Positions 12,101-20,700 of a stretch of DNA of 64,000 bases are shown in pieces (within the stretch, counting starts at the first letter, position 1; every line of letters starts with the position of its first letter). The position numbers and the translations under genes are program-made. The DNA comes from Lumbricus terrestris (Eukaryota; Annelida; Clitellata; Crassiclitellata; Lumbricidae): assembly GCA_949752735.1 (NCBI GenBank), contig OX457051.1, forward strand, positions 371,001-435,000, read 5' to 3'. Below the pieces are notes generated by a model. The model was given only the letters and a program-made list of their open reading frames with translations, was not told the origin of the DNA and did no database searches.

Positions 12101-15100
12101 TCTATTATTTGTCATGTCATGTCATGTCAATCACCGACGTCGCTGCGCGACGGTTGGCCACATGCATGGACTATAGCTCTCCACTGCTGTCTATCGCGTG
12201 CAGCGGCGAGGAGATGGGATCCGGACAGGTGAGACCAAGAGAGAACGTTGTCAATCCAGCTAATACGCGGTCTGCCCTTGCGTCGATTTTCCTCCACGTG
12301 ACACAGCATGATGGCTTTTTCCACGAAATCCTGAGGGAGCCTGATGATATGACCGAAATAGGAGAGTTTACAAGCCTTGATGGAACTCAAGAGCTCCGGT
12401 GAAGCTTCGGCACGCCGATAGACTTGCTCTGTAGTAAGCTTGAGCATCCAAGAAATGCGTAAAAGCTTACGGATACATTTGTTCTCGAAACTTTGGATCT
12501 GCTGTTCCTCTGCTTTTTTGAGCACCCATGATTCACAACCATAGGTTGCGACTGACCAGACCAAGGATTTCATCAAGCGAAGCTTGGTGTGGGTACTAAT
12601 GGATTTATTTTTCCAGACCTTCGTAAGCTTCACCATGACTGCCATACCCATAGCCAGTCTATTATTTGTAAAGCTCTCTAAAGATTTTTGCCGATGAATG
12701 CATCTGAAATGAATAATTCCGAAGGGATTTTAGAAGGTTTTTGCCATAATAAATTTTTGAAACGCATGAATTAATAATTTGATGGATGAATGAATTAAAT
12801 GATCATTTTCGTCAGTTATGATAAACGTTGCTCAACAAATTTCAACTTTTTGCTTGTTCTTGAGTAGGCCTATTAAGTGTTATTTCCTAATCGATCCTGC
12901 ATCAAATGTGGTATAGAAAGTGGTTGTTATTCTCCAATAATTTTGCTGTTGTGGAGATTGATATTCTGAAATATAACTCATCATTCGGAACATTCAATAA
13001 AAAATTAAGTGCTGAGTAAACTGTAAGTAGCAGCTGCTGTAGAACTTTGGCTCTGGGACAGCAGAGACAACAAGGCGCACTACCACAGACGGGATTTGCC
13101 CCCAGCGGACAGAGTTCTTTGTAGGTAGCAAAATATGTGAACTTATGGAAGTCACTGGTGGACATTGGAAAGTGCACATCAAATGTGGCCAAATGAAGCA
13201 ATTTGTCACGGCTCTAGATGAAGATTCAGCAGCTTTCAAGTACCTTCAAGACTTCTTCCCCAAGCTGTTTGAGGCAAAAGTCAACGTTGGTATCTTCGTC
13301 GGACCACGGATTAACGAACTGCTGGAGTGTAAAGAATTCCCCAAGATACTCGCTAGGAAGTAGAATACAGATGGAGGTATATTCGGAGAAGCATGGCGTG
13401 CGGTTCCACCGGAATATACTAGACTTTGAGACAATGACAGTAAAACGAGAACATGATGGGAGACTACATGATGGGAGACTACATTTGGGGTTGATTAATG
13501 ACAGTGATTTACAGTATGACCGTATATCTTGAAACACTTTGCAGTTCCAAATTTGGTGTAGTCGTATTTGTGTCATTCTAATGTTACTAGGCCTACAGTG
13601 TTATGTTAATTTAGATTCATTATGTGGTTCTCTATATTTTTTCTGGCTTTACGTGAACAATTAGAGGCAAATTAGTTGCTCATTTATTTTTGCGAATATC
13701 GGTATCGTTGGAATTTGATGGTCCGGGTCACCAGAAGCAAAGTTTAAAAAGAATGACAAACATTTTTTATATTTTTTTATTCATAAGAAAGCACAAAATA
13801 ACACTCGTTGCTCAGGAACAAGTATCGTGTTACATAGTGTACTATTTTTTTGGGGGGGGCTAGGTATATTCATATGATGGTTTGCTCGTTGTTGTAGCTA
13901 TCCATGTTGCCTTCGCCTTATGGTGATTGTCGTGATGAGAAAAACTACACGTATCAGAAGTGCATGTTGCAGTGCTTGGATGATGCTGTGTTTTCCGTCT
14001 GTAAATGTCGATTCTATGGGCTCAGCGGTACGCAGAAATTGTTTACATTTAAGTTTATATACTTGTGGCTCAAATGATTCAGTGAACCGGGTATGTGTGC
14101 GTGTGTATAATTATGTGCATGTGTATATAACATTATGTGTGTGCGGGTGTGTATGTGGGTATGCATGCACCACTAAGGGTATGTCCACGTAACGATGATT
14201 CTAACGCTGGTTGTGACATGACATTGTGTTATCGATGCCATTCTGTCAACTGAAGAGCACTCTGAGATTCATTTATTCAATTCATTTATGGTAATCATCA
14301 ACCATAAAACAATTAGTGAAAGTATAGTGTGCATTACATAACAGGATGGCAACAAGGAAAGCCCTTAAGGATGAATATCCTGCTAATTTACTTGTACTAT
14401 TTTAACTGGTGGCTAGACGGTTAACGGCATGTATTAAACAGTAGGTTACATTGTGCTACAAGCAACATGAAAAGACAAATTATGTAGTGACTTTAGCTAA
14501 TAAATACAAAACAAACAAAGCAAATCAGTGCATTTAAGGGTAAATATCTTCATTTTCATGAACTAAATAGTCGCGTAGCAGTGATCAACTGCAAACTGAT
14601 CGCAAACTGGACGCCTGTTGGATATGAATAGGAATTGAGTTCCATACAAATGACCCAGTGAATTTAATATGGAATCTTCGTGAGTTTAAGCAAGTGGATA
14701 TGGCACGATAGTGGGAAGAGTCCCTTGTGGAGTAGTGGTGTACATCGGAGCCTTGCTGGAAGTACCATGTAAAGTTAAGGGGTAGAAGATATCAAGGAGG
14801 AGGTTCTATTGTATTGTATTGTATTGTATAAAAACATTTATAAAGCGCCTCTACTAGGGTGAACCGTTCAGAGGCGCTCCCAGTGCGCAAGGCCACGAGA
14901 GAAAAAATAGGTTTTAAGAAAAGAAAATGAGGAGGAGGGATGACCTGTCAGAAGTTGAGATCGAATAGAAGGAGAGAGCGTATTCCAAAGAGAGGGGCCA
15001 ATTGATGTAAAGGAACGGGACTGAGCCATAGCCGTTCTAGTAGGAGGTACTAGAAGTTCAAATCTGTTTAAAGAGCGGAGTGGACGATGTGAGGAGGCTG

Positions 15101-16901
15101 AAACTGGCCTGCGAATTCCATTGGTTAGATATTTTGGAGCAAGACCCAAGGTTCTGTATTCGATGCGCTGATGGACAATGCAGAACTTCCAGCATGTAAT
15201 TTGTAACGTGACCGATTTTGGGCAGATGACCAATGAGGCATGTCACAGCGCGTAGAATACGGTCAAGAGAAGATAATCGACCAGAGGGTAGACCACCATA
15301 AAGAGATAGTCAACAGTCAAGACGAGCTGAGACAAAGGAATGTACAAGCGTAGTTGCAGCGCCAGTTGAGAGAGAGCGAGCGACAGTGCGAAGCTGGCGC
15401 AGCTGACAGCAACAGGAGCGACTGAGACGATTAAGGTGAGGTAAAAAGGAAGTTCCTGGTCTAGCACGACGCCAAGGTCACGGACCGAGGTGGAGAAAGT
15501 ATAGTCGGGAAATTCAGCAGAGAGGTCAATCAGATTAAGCTTAGACAGCTGCTGCCGGGAGCCCAGCCAAATGAATTTGGTTTTAGCAGGGTTTAGTCTA
15601 AGACGGTCTGATGCCATCCATGCATACAGCGCGATGAGCAACTGACCCATAGCCCTAACTGTAGAGGAAGCATTAGGTGAGAGGCAGTACGTGTATGCCT
15701 GTGTGTCATCAGCGTAGAGTTGGCTAAAGGCACCATGTTCTGCAAGAGGCAGGTCAAGACCAGTGGTATAAAGAATGTATAGGCGGGGACCAAGAACTGA
15801 GCCCTGGGACAAACCATATGGGGCAGGGACCACCGAGGCCTAGTCGAGCCACGGACCACGCTTATTAGTATGCCCATGCAGGAAAGAGCCGATCCACTCC
15901 AGAAAATTACCTGACAACCAAAACGAAACATTCAACCGCTGAAGTAGGATGTTATGGTCCACAGTATCAATAGCAGCGAAAAGGGCAAGCACGGTGGTTT
16001 CCGATCTGTCAATGGCTCCATAGATGTCGGATAGAAGTCGGAGCAACAGAGTTTCGGTTGAATGATATCTTTTGAAGTGGGTTTGGAAAGGTGAAAGTAA
16101 CTTGTTCCTCTCCAGGTACGCAATGAGGTGACTCGCCACCATCTTCTCAATGATCTTGGATAGGAACGATACGTTTGCAATCGGTCTGTAGTTCACCGGG
16201 TTCACCGGGTCCAAGTCGTCGTCAATAATATTGAGTGCTCAAAATTGAGGCAAACAATGTCTAACAATTTTTTGGATCAACTTTTATGGTCTTTTCACAA
16301 GAACAGCTTACAGTGCAGCTAGAAATCCTAGGAATAGATTTCAGCTAAACTTCCTATTGTACTGTGTACATTAATGCAGTGGTATGAATAAGGCAGTTTC
16401 TTAGGCAAAATTTATCTCAATAATCATTGTTTGCAATTATTTACAGGTAATAAGGAAAATGCATGCTCTTTTGACCAGTACTATTCCTGCCTAGCAAAAG
16501 CCATGGCATGGTGGGTTTCTTCTGGCGCATTTCGCACATGTGATTGTCCTCTTCAGTGCCATATACCCACCTACCCGTACTCACAATCTACAAGTCCTCT
16601 GTCAGAGCATTTCCTCAATTACATGTCGCAAAAGACTCAGTTCAAGGGACGGAATCTGACGATGTCTAAGCTGAGCAAGGAACTCGTCTACCTGGATATC
16701 TTCTACTCTGACTTGAGCTACGTCGACATCCAAACAACTCCAGCTTACAATTTCCTCAGACTGGTTTGCGATATTGGCGGCGCATTGGGCTTGATTCTTG
16801 GAGGAACATTGCTTACCATTGCCGAAGTTACCCAGTGCATAATCCAACTATTAAACGAACTCAATAATGCTGCAAGATTCGCTAAGATGCAACGCCGTTG
16901 A
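4213..16901 (+). CDS. DEG/ENaC-family sodium channel, gene A (7 exons)
   Basis: Predicted plasma-membrane cation channel subunit of the degenerin/ENaC/ASIC superfamily, which works as a trimer. Exons 4213-4804, 6704-6861, 10312-10399, 11205-11317, 11835-11933, 13898-14027 and 16447-16901 have AG/GT borders and compatible phases (1,0,1,0,0,1) and sum to 545 codons (544 residues). Seen: cytoplasmic N-terminus (1-133), TM1 about 134-153, FPTVTIC at 178-184 just outside TM1, a CTF...C...GGYCLSFNP finger motif at 251-279, NNGL at about 288, a cysteine-rich region in exons 6-7, and pre-TM2/TM2 with GGALGLILGGTLLTIAE at 504-520. Length is normal for the family. Odd points: the usual HG gating motif reads VG (115-116), and the filter reads GGT (512-514) rather than G-x-S. 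An acceptor (CTGCAG) 12 bases before the ATG implies an upstream non-coding exon. The ligand cannot be inferred. Confidence 0.9.
5085..5335 (-). pseudogene. LINE ORF2 C-terminal fragment, copy A (intron 1)
   Basis: Read on the minus strand across frameshifts, this gives YFGHIMRKKG, GRGRSRRNWLDNIK and TEDMNHWRNIVHDAAEPR. This is the signature end of an endonuclease-reverse transcriptase LINE ORF (GRPR..W.DNI...DR..W...VH.A). Short and broken. Confidence 0.75.
5340..5767 (-). other. Intron 1 repeat-like segment, copy A
   Basis: A minus-strand ORF of about 70 residues is kept in copy B (28803-29015) but resembles nothing I recognise. It lies between two LINE fragments on the same strand and may be a decayed part of such an element. 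Confidence 0.35.
5768..5807. repeat. (AT)n microsatellite, copy A
   Basis: About 40 bp of AT dinucleotides. The counterpart in copy B is 29140-29171, with a slightly different length. Confidence 0.85.
6030..6160. repeat. (TAG)n microsatellite, copy A
   Basis: A pure run of about 30 TAG triplets grading into imperfect GCAGTAGCAGCAGCAG. It sits inside a decayed LINE fragment. The copy B tract (29403-29560) is longer. Confidence 0.95.
6160..6640 (-). pseudogene. LINE reverse transcriptase fragment, copy A (intron 1)
   Basis: Minus-strand reading gives NNLQKTWKTLN, AEKCNHYFCNV, LNSIYLNPIASGEV, SLDSSKCSGPA, DGIPIKILK and VIFNESLTIG. These match in order the region between endonuclease and RT and the first RT block of LINEs (F..yF..v, ei...i..l...kS.G.DgIP...LK, ifN.sl..G). 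A frameshift and the TAG tract disrupt it. Confidence 0.8.
6704..6861 (+). CDS. Gene A exon 2
   Basis: 158 bases between TTTCAG and GATGTAAGA. It completes Gly198 and adds 52 codons (residues 199-250) ending in WMLD, which leads straight into the CTFGNQPC motif of exon 3. It is identical at every base to exon 2 of gene B. Confidence 0.85.
7114..8643. mobile_element. Foldback DNA transposon with ~150-bp inverted ends, copy A
   Basis: The left end GTCGGGTCAATCTGCGA (7116) and right end AGATTGACCCGAC (up to 8641) are inverted copies, and the inversion continues about 150 bp inward. Both ends are flanked by TA, as in mariner-type insertions. Internally two direct copies of about 330 bp lie 362 bp apart (GAGGGTCGAATTAG at 8031 and 8393). 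It is dense in GCCGCCATCTTG and GGCGGCCAT words. The left inner part (7270-7760) has overlapping ORFs on both strands that I do not recognise as proteins. No transposase seen. Confidence 0.8.
8718..8748. repeat. Near-perfect palindrome, copy A
   Basis: GTAGATCTTAGAAAC and GTTTCTAAGATCTAC are separated by a single G: 15-base arms with a 1-base centre. It is unchanged in copy B at 33751-33781. Confidence 0.9.
8770..9490 (-). pseudogene. LINE endonuclease fragment split by a small transposon, copy A
   Basis: On the minus strand, 9490-9293 reads PRLPEIRNILS, FALSEIWLEVSVEDTVIIPDYNF and RTVSRRK. After the transposon at 8890-9292, the strand continues at 8889-8770 with FSSASVFPKNCSLKTFEEFII. Together they match the APE-type endonuclease of CR1/L2-like LINEs (lSEtWL....i..i.GY...R.dr..r.GGG...fe.i). 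Confidence 0.75.
8890..9292. mobile_element. hAT-like MITE, copy A (403 bp)
   Basis: Ends CAAGGGCGGAGACTT and AAGTCTCCGCCCATG are inverted. The flanks CCTCTTCC (8882-8889) and CCTCTTTC (9293-9300) are an 8-bp target duplication with one mismatch. No transposase ORF. Confidence 0.8.
9500..10311. other. Intron 2 of gene A, 3-prime part; no feature beyond an ORF rejected as exon
   Basis: The target site of the LTR element found in copy B is at 9575 here (GTGATCAGGTCC, uninterrupted). An ORF at 9959-10258 is shared with copy B but is not needed, because exons 2 and 3 join in phase. Confidence 0.5.
10312..10399 (+). CDS. Gene A exon 3
   Basis: 88 bases between TTTTTCAG and CCCAGGTAAGC. Encodes CTFGNQPC through GGYCLSFNP, the conserved DEG/ENaC extracellular motif (C..G..C...G.CY.FN). 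It is identical to exon 3 of gene B. Confidence 0.9.
10595..10740. mobile_element. hAT-like MITE, copy A (146 bp)
   Basis: Ends CATGGGCGGAGTTT and AAACTCCGCCCATG are perfect inverted repeats. The flanking 8-bp target duplication is CCTATGAC at 10587-10594 and 10741-10748. It lies in intron 3 of gene A. Confidence 0.92.
11205..11317 (+). CDS. Gene A exon 4
   Basis: 113 bases after acceptor TAATTTTAAG, ending TTCAAG|GTAAGC. Encodes residues 280-317 with PGANNGLHLVLWV and GFK, matching the NGL..L beta-ball stretch of the family. The acceptor lacks a strong pyrimidine tract but gives the right phase. Confidence 0.85.
11835..11933 (+). CDS. Gene A exon 5
   Basis: 99 bases after TTTTGCAG, ending AGAAAC|GTAGGT. 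Encodes residues 318-350, VVLHDPYDEPFVPDLGF and onward, the palm stretch usually written v.iH...e.P. It is identical to exon 5 of gene B. Confidence 0.9.
12115..12655 (-). pseudogene. LINE ORF2 C-terminal fragment, copy A (intron 5)
   Basis: An open minus-strand frame of 174 residues reads SISTHTKLRLMKSLVWSVATYGCESW, FENKCIRKLLRISW, YFGHIIRLP, GRPRISWIDNV and ARDRQQWRAIVHACGQP. This is the RT thumb and C-terminal domain of a LINE. Its 3-prime end is a (TGACA)n tail, seen on the + strand as TGTCATGTCATGTCA at 12111-12129. The catalytic RT core is absent. Confidence 0.85.
13124..13372 (+). pseudogene. Fragment of an uncharacterised protein family, copy A
   Basis: Plus-strand reading gives KQFVTALDEDSAAFKYL, FFPKLFEAKVNVGIFVGPRI and NELLECKEFPK. 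From memory, uncharacterised invertebrate proteins carry a very similar stretch (FVKALDK.G..F.YL...FP.LSEAKIKEGIFVGPQI..L..D..F). The frame opens into non-coding DNA upstream, so this is a partial, probably dead copy. The segmental duplication ends inside it. Confidence 0.5.
13373..13897. other. Intron 5 of gene A beyond the duplication border
   Basis: No counterpart in intron 5 of gene B. It holds only short ORFs and a 16-bp direct repeat (ACATGATGGGAGACT, twice near 13450-13480). Nothing recognised. Confidence 0.5.
13898..14027 (+). CDS. Gene A exon 6
   Basis: 130 bases after GTTGTAG, ending AGCG|GTACGC. Encodes PYGDC, YQKCMLQC and CKC, the thumb cysteines of DEG/ENaC channels. It differs from exon 6 of gene B at about 10 of 130 bases, far more than exons 2-5. 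Confidence 0.9.
14080..14180. repeat. Imperfect (GT)n tract
   Basis: GTGTGTGCGTGTGTATAAT-like sequence following exon 6 of gene A. A similar GT-rich stretch follows exon 6 of gene B (44940-44990 and 45210-45270). Confidence 0.6.
14580..14800 (-). pseudogene. LINE C-terminal fragment (intron 6 of gene A)
   Basis: Minus-strand reading gives VHHYSTRDSSHYRAISTCLN and FHIKFTGSFVWNSIP. This matches the end of LINE ORFs (YNTR....r..F..i.f.G..lWN.IP). It lies immediately beyond the 3-prime end of the LINE at 14808-16235 and is absent from gene B. Confidence 0.6.
14808..16235 (-). mobile_element. 5-prime-truncated CR1/L2-like LINE (intron 6 of gene A)
   Basis: Minus-strand blocks run in order with frameshifts. 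16214-15840 has NYRPIANVSFLSKIIEKMVA and AIDTVDHNILLQRL (RT motif A region). 15833-15243 has SQGSVLGP, the catalytic YADDTQAY and LNPAKTKFIWLG. 15233-14868 has RTLGLAPKYL and SFTSIGPSLWNTLS (C-terminal tail). The 3-prime end carries an AGCGCCTCTGAAC...GAGGCGCT hairpin and an (ATACA)n tail, on the + strand TTGTATTGTATTGTATTGTA at 14812-14828. It is absent from gene B, so it was inserted in A only or lost from B. Confidence 0.88.
16447..16901 (+). CDS. Gene A exon 7 (terminal; TM2 and pore)
   Basis: Starts after ATTTACAG and runs to the TGA at 16899-16901. Encodes CDCPLQC, the wrist, the pre-TM2 GG, the filter GGT and TM2, then a short tail ending in KMQRR. There is no clear AATAAA within about 400 bases downstream. 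Confidence 0.92.
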
Positions 16902-17542
16902 CGATTGATTCCTAAAGCACGATTGATGCAAGTTACATTCACATAGAACGATAGATTTGGTCAGTTTTGTGTTTTTAAAAGAAAAACGAACACACAATTA
17001 TTCTACATAAGTTTGAACAGGCCTTGTTGGGCTTAATCAATAATTTTAAAAATATATTATGCGTACGGTATTGCTGCAAAAATTTCGTTAGATGAGCTGG
17101 ATCAAGCATTCTCTTTTAGTTTTAGTGTGTGATTGTGTCATATATTTATATATACTAAATTTTCGCAAGCATGCACATTATAAACTATTTGATATTCAAC
17201 GTCGTAGAACCTTAGAAGAATACACCTTTATAATGTGTACGTGAACATTTTTATAGGAGACAATTATTGTCAGCCATCTATTCATGCAATCACTCTCAAC
17301 CAACCTTTCAATCTTTTGTCAGTTCTTATTGTTCACAGAGAATAGAATGATAACGGATAGTGATACTTAATAATTGTATCACTTTGTCACCTTGTGCTTT
17401 CAGTTCCCTGAACTCTAGCGACCGTCATGATCAGTTTTCTCCATTGCTTTCTTTCTAATGTCGCTTACCTCAGTTCTTTAAAATTCATTCCTGTTGTTTC
17501 GTGAACCTCATCCATCCACTTTTTTCTCGCCCGCCCTTGTTT
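16902..17542. other. 3-prime flank of gene A
   Basis: Likely 3-prime UTR and flank. Patchy similarity to the flank of gene B (47420-47810) extends to about 17270, more diverged than the exon 1-5 block. No strong polyadenylation signal seen. Confidence 0.5.
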
Positions 17543-17742
<200 letters not shown>

Positions 17743-18184
17743 CAGAGGCAACGGGCAACCCTAGAGAAACCATGCACCTGTTCCAGCGGTTGTCAATATG
17801 CACGCAACGGTTCAATGTCGTTGCATTTAGAGGCACATTTGAGCACGTTGGGCACGAGAACCTATAAAAAAAACTTTTACTATTTATTGTTTTTAAAGCC
17901 TGAGGGATCATACATACCTAGGGCGCTAAAATAATAATAATAATAATTTTATAGTAGACCTATATTAACCCAAATTGATCTTGGTAATTTGCAACAGCTA
18001 GATTATGAATAATTAAGGGAGACAATCGAGATTCAAAAAGGAAGTTCCGCTAATCCATTCATGCAACTGTAGAATGCCATCAGAAAATAATGGGCGAATT
18101 TGCCTTTATTTTGAAGTCATGAATAATAAATAACTAGCTTGACAAAAAATGTTTAACTTGGACCCTTCACTAATAATTGTACTT
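17743..18184. other. Intergenic; nothing recognised
   Basis: AT-rich DNA with no gene, RNA or clear repeat that I can support, up to the target duplication of the SINE at 18185. Confidence 0.4.
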
Positions 18185-18196
18185 AGGCAAATAAGC

Positions 18197-18478
18197 CTAA
18201 TAAGACTGGCCTAGTTAGCTACACCGGTAAGCGAGAGCAGCATACGTCTGTTGGTTGCAACGGACTGCGGTTCAAGCCCCGGGCTGAGAGTTGACATTCA
18301 GAGATTTAGATATCTCGGGCTAGGACGTGTGGGACGCAGGGGCGCAAGCTGCTGCGGAGCGACCAGGGCAAGTTGCTTACCCATCATTGTATGTGGGGAA
18401 GGCAACGGGAACCACCTCACTCATCTCATCCCCAATGAACCTGCCTTCGGGCAGAGCACCATCATCATCATCACCATC
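18197..18478 (+). mobile_element. tRNA-derived SINE (282 bp) with 12-bp target duplication
   Basis: The head has a tRNA-like layout: an A-box-like TAGCTACACCGGTAAGCG near 18213, and a good B-box GGTTCAAGCCC at about 18271. The body ends in an (ATC)n tail (CATCATCATCATCACCATC). The flanks are perfect 12-bp copies, AGGCAAATAAGC at 18185-18196 and 18479-18490. This is the expected structure of a Pol III-transcribed SINE moved by a LINE. Confidence 0.85.
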
Positions 18479-18529
18479 AGGCAAATAAGCAGCTAGCTTA
18501 TAATTATTCGGAAACAAATAGGCTACCTA

Positions 18530-19060
18530 CAAGATGCTGCTTTACGGCGCATCTACAAAACCCAGTCTCCCACAACGTGGCTGCAATTCGACATCGACCA
18601 ATTCAGGTCTGACCTCGCCGCCTTCAGTCTCTGCGACGATACCTCGGGTTCCCTTCCGGACGACGGTTCTGCGATGGCTCTGCGGTTCGACCAGGTCATC
18701 GTGGCCCTACTTGACGCTCACGCGCCAATGGTCGAATCCACATGTCGGGTGAGATCATCATCTGACAAGTGGTTTGACTCGGAGTGTCGCTCGGCGAAGC
18801 GTCATGCCAGACGACTAGAGCGCCGGTTCAAGAGGACTCGTACCGGAGAGTCTTGTGAACAATGGAAGGAAGCGTTGGGGTCAATACATTGTCTCGTTCG
18901 GTCACGATGGGTTCGTTACTGGAAATCGAGAATTGACGCTCGACGTGATCCTGCATCATCTCTTTTATTGTGCGCCAGAGATAGTAATAGTAAACGGTCA
19001 TTTTCGGCGTTACGTAATTATGCAATGACCCCTAAGTTGTGGACCCTATGTTGAGACCTC
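18530..19060 (+). pseudogene. LINE fragment, endonuclease-RT linker region
   Basis: Plus-strand reading gives TWLQFDIDQFRSDLAAF, LDAHAPMVESTCRVRSSSDKWFD, RRLERRFKRT and WKEALGS...RYWKSRID. These match in order the linker between endonuclease and RT in CR1/Jockey-type LINEs (ld..aP......r....Ww......r..Rr.err......w). Truncated at both ends. Confidence 0.8.
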
Positions 19061-19334
19061 ATCATTGGCGGAGGAGAGACCAATAAGAAGAAGAAGACGA
19101 CAAGGGAATGAATTGTATCAATGCTTGCAGCAGATCTATTATATCTATTCTCAACTGTTACCGTTGCGCAATTATGCATTTCGGCGTTATTTCTTTATAC
19201 ACGAAGAAGCTGTTTGGAGTTTTGTTCGAATGCCTCATTTAGAATCTATTTTTGCGGCGTGACACCTCTCAGCCAACTCAGTCGTATTTTGCTATTTGCA
19301 ATGTTTAAACAAACCCTTGGTCGTTTATCTGCAG

Positions 19335-19464
19335 CTGTCCATGTTGCCTTCGCCTTACGGTGATTGTCGTCAAAGCGAAAACTATACTTTCCAAAAATGC
19401 ATGAGGCAATGCCTGGAGAACTGTGTATTGGCCAATTGCAATTGCACAGCGATTTTCGGCGAAG
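19335..19464 (+). CDS. A-prime cassette exon 6
   Basis: 130 bases after TATCTGCAG, ending GAAG|GTAGGC, exactly the length of exon 6 in A and B. It shares LSMLPSPYGDCR at its start and then diverges, keeping every cysteine. Confidence 0.88.
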
Positions 19465-20700
19465 GTAGGCCTGTAAATATTGGCAAATTATCTAACTTCA
19501 TTACATTATTTTATGTATGCGATTGCGTGTACTCCTGCATGTGCATAATTCTGTATGTGCATCGAGACATAGGCTTAAGTACAAATGACATAGGGTTCAT
19601 TTCAATGCGGAATCTGATGCCTCTCTCACTAGCTATTCGTTCAAAAACACACGACATTATCGACGATGGCAACAAAACGTCTTAATACATTGTATACAAT
19701 GGTTGTCTAAATATCTATGGAAAAATATTAAATATTGTCTTCATCTCTAGACTTCTCATCCGATCAAAAATATTTGTTGTAAATTTACATTTACTGCGTT
19801 GCTCAATGGACTTCTTAATTAGAGCTACTTTTTTCAAGTGGTCACACTTTGCTGATCTCACGTTCTCGCTAAGTCAGAATTTATTTATCAAATAAAGAGT
19901 CGCAGTTTACTTTTGTACAGGGCTTTTTTTAACGTGCAGTTGTACGCAAAATTAATGTGCAGTTCTAAATGTATTTGTGCAGTTGTAGAAGCCCTTATGT
20001 ACAGTGAAAACAAGCAAACAGGTCATTGTCGTCCGATTGGAAGTAATTTACCATGGAGGATGGGAAGGGAAAGAAGAAGTTGTGCAGTTCTAAAATTCCC
20101 ATAAAACAGCCCTGCTTTTGTATCACCAACCAGTCGGGAAATAGGCAGTTTATACTTGCTTAGAACACGTATTTTGTTGCAGCGTGTACCATTATGCAAA
20201 AAATAGTTGAGTAGATATTTCTTAATGTAAATTTTGTGCAATCCGTTTCAGAATATAATGTATGTTCGCCTGACCAGTTCTATTCCTGTGTGTCATCAGT
20301 CTGGAAGTTGTTTATCTCATCTGGCGCGTCCCGTGAATGTGATTGTCCTCTCCAATGCCATCAACCCACATATCCCTATTCGATTACAACAAGTCCTCTG
20401 TCAGAGCATTTCCTCAATTACGTGTCGAAAAGATCGCAGTTTCATGGACGGAATCTGACGATGTCTAAGCTGAGCAAGGAACTCGTCTACCTGGATATCT
20501 TCTACTCTGAGCTGAACTACATCAATATTCAAACAACTCCTGCCTACGATTTCCTCACACTGGTCTGCGACATTTTCGGCGCATTGGGTCTCATTCTCGG
20601 TGGAACATTGCTCACTATTATTGAACTTATCCAGCTATTCGTTCTGTTATTCAATGAAGTTTTCACTTCTGCGAAATTCTCAAGAATGCAGCGCCGTTAA
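19335..20700 (+). CDS. Orphan DEG/ENaC terminal exon pair (A-prime cassette)
   Basis: Two exons, 19335-19464 and 20252-20700, correspond one to one with exons 6 and 7 of genes A and B. They have intact AG/GT borders, the same phases (0 in, 1 between) and an open frame to a TAA at 20698-20700. They encode PYGDC...YTFQKCMRQC, CNC, CDCPLQC, a pre-TM2 segment, the GGT filter and TM2. No exons 1-5 exist between gene A and this pair; the space holds a microsatellite, a SINE and a LINE fragment. Either it is an alternative 3-prime end used by gene A (exon 5 ends in phase 0, so it joins in frame) or the remnant of a gene that lost its 5-prime half. AATAAA at 20935-20940 could end the transcript. Confidence 0.8.
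19918..20114. mobile_element. hAT-like MITE (197 bp) in the A-prime intron
   Basis: Starts CAGGGCTTTTTTTAACG and ends AAAACAGCCCTG. The target duplication is a perfect 8 bp, CTTTTGTA at 19910-19917 and 20115-20122. A related copy lies inverted at about 58630-58823. Confidence 0.92.
20131..20213. repeat. Inverted repeat arm, left (pair with 21238-21319)
   Basis: About 83 bp starting CAGTCGGGAAATAGGCAG. It recurs in inverse orientation at 21238-21319. The two arms bracket the A-prime terminal exon. Confidence 0.9.
20252..20700 (+). CDS. A-prime cassette exon 7 (TM2 and pore)
   Basis: Starts after CCGTTTCAG. A run of about 65 bases around CTGAGCAAGGAACTCGTC is identical to gene A exon 7, although flanking codons differ. 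The pre-TM2 motif reads DIFGALGL instead of DIGGALGL. TM2 is more hydrophobic than in A. Confidence 0.9.

Larger units (their letters stand above)
1034..13355. repeat. Segmental duplication, copy A (exons 1-5 of gene A)
   Basis: This stretch recurs almost base for base at about 24065-43927. It covers upstream DNA, exons 1-5 of gene A and the introns between. Similarity starts at GGACCTG (about 1034 and 24065) and stops abruptly just after GAATTCCCCAAGA (about 13345 and 43917). Exons 2, 3 and 5 are identical between copies and exon 4 has one difference. Most length difference comes from later insertions in copy B, including the LTR element, several small DNA transposons and a 1.36-kb block. 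Confidence 0.93.
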
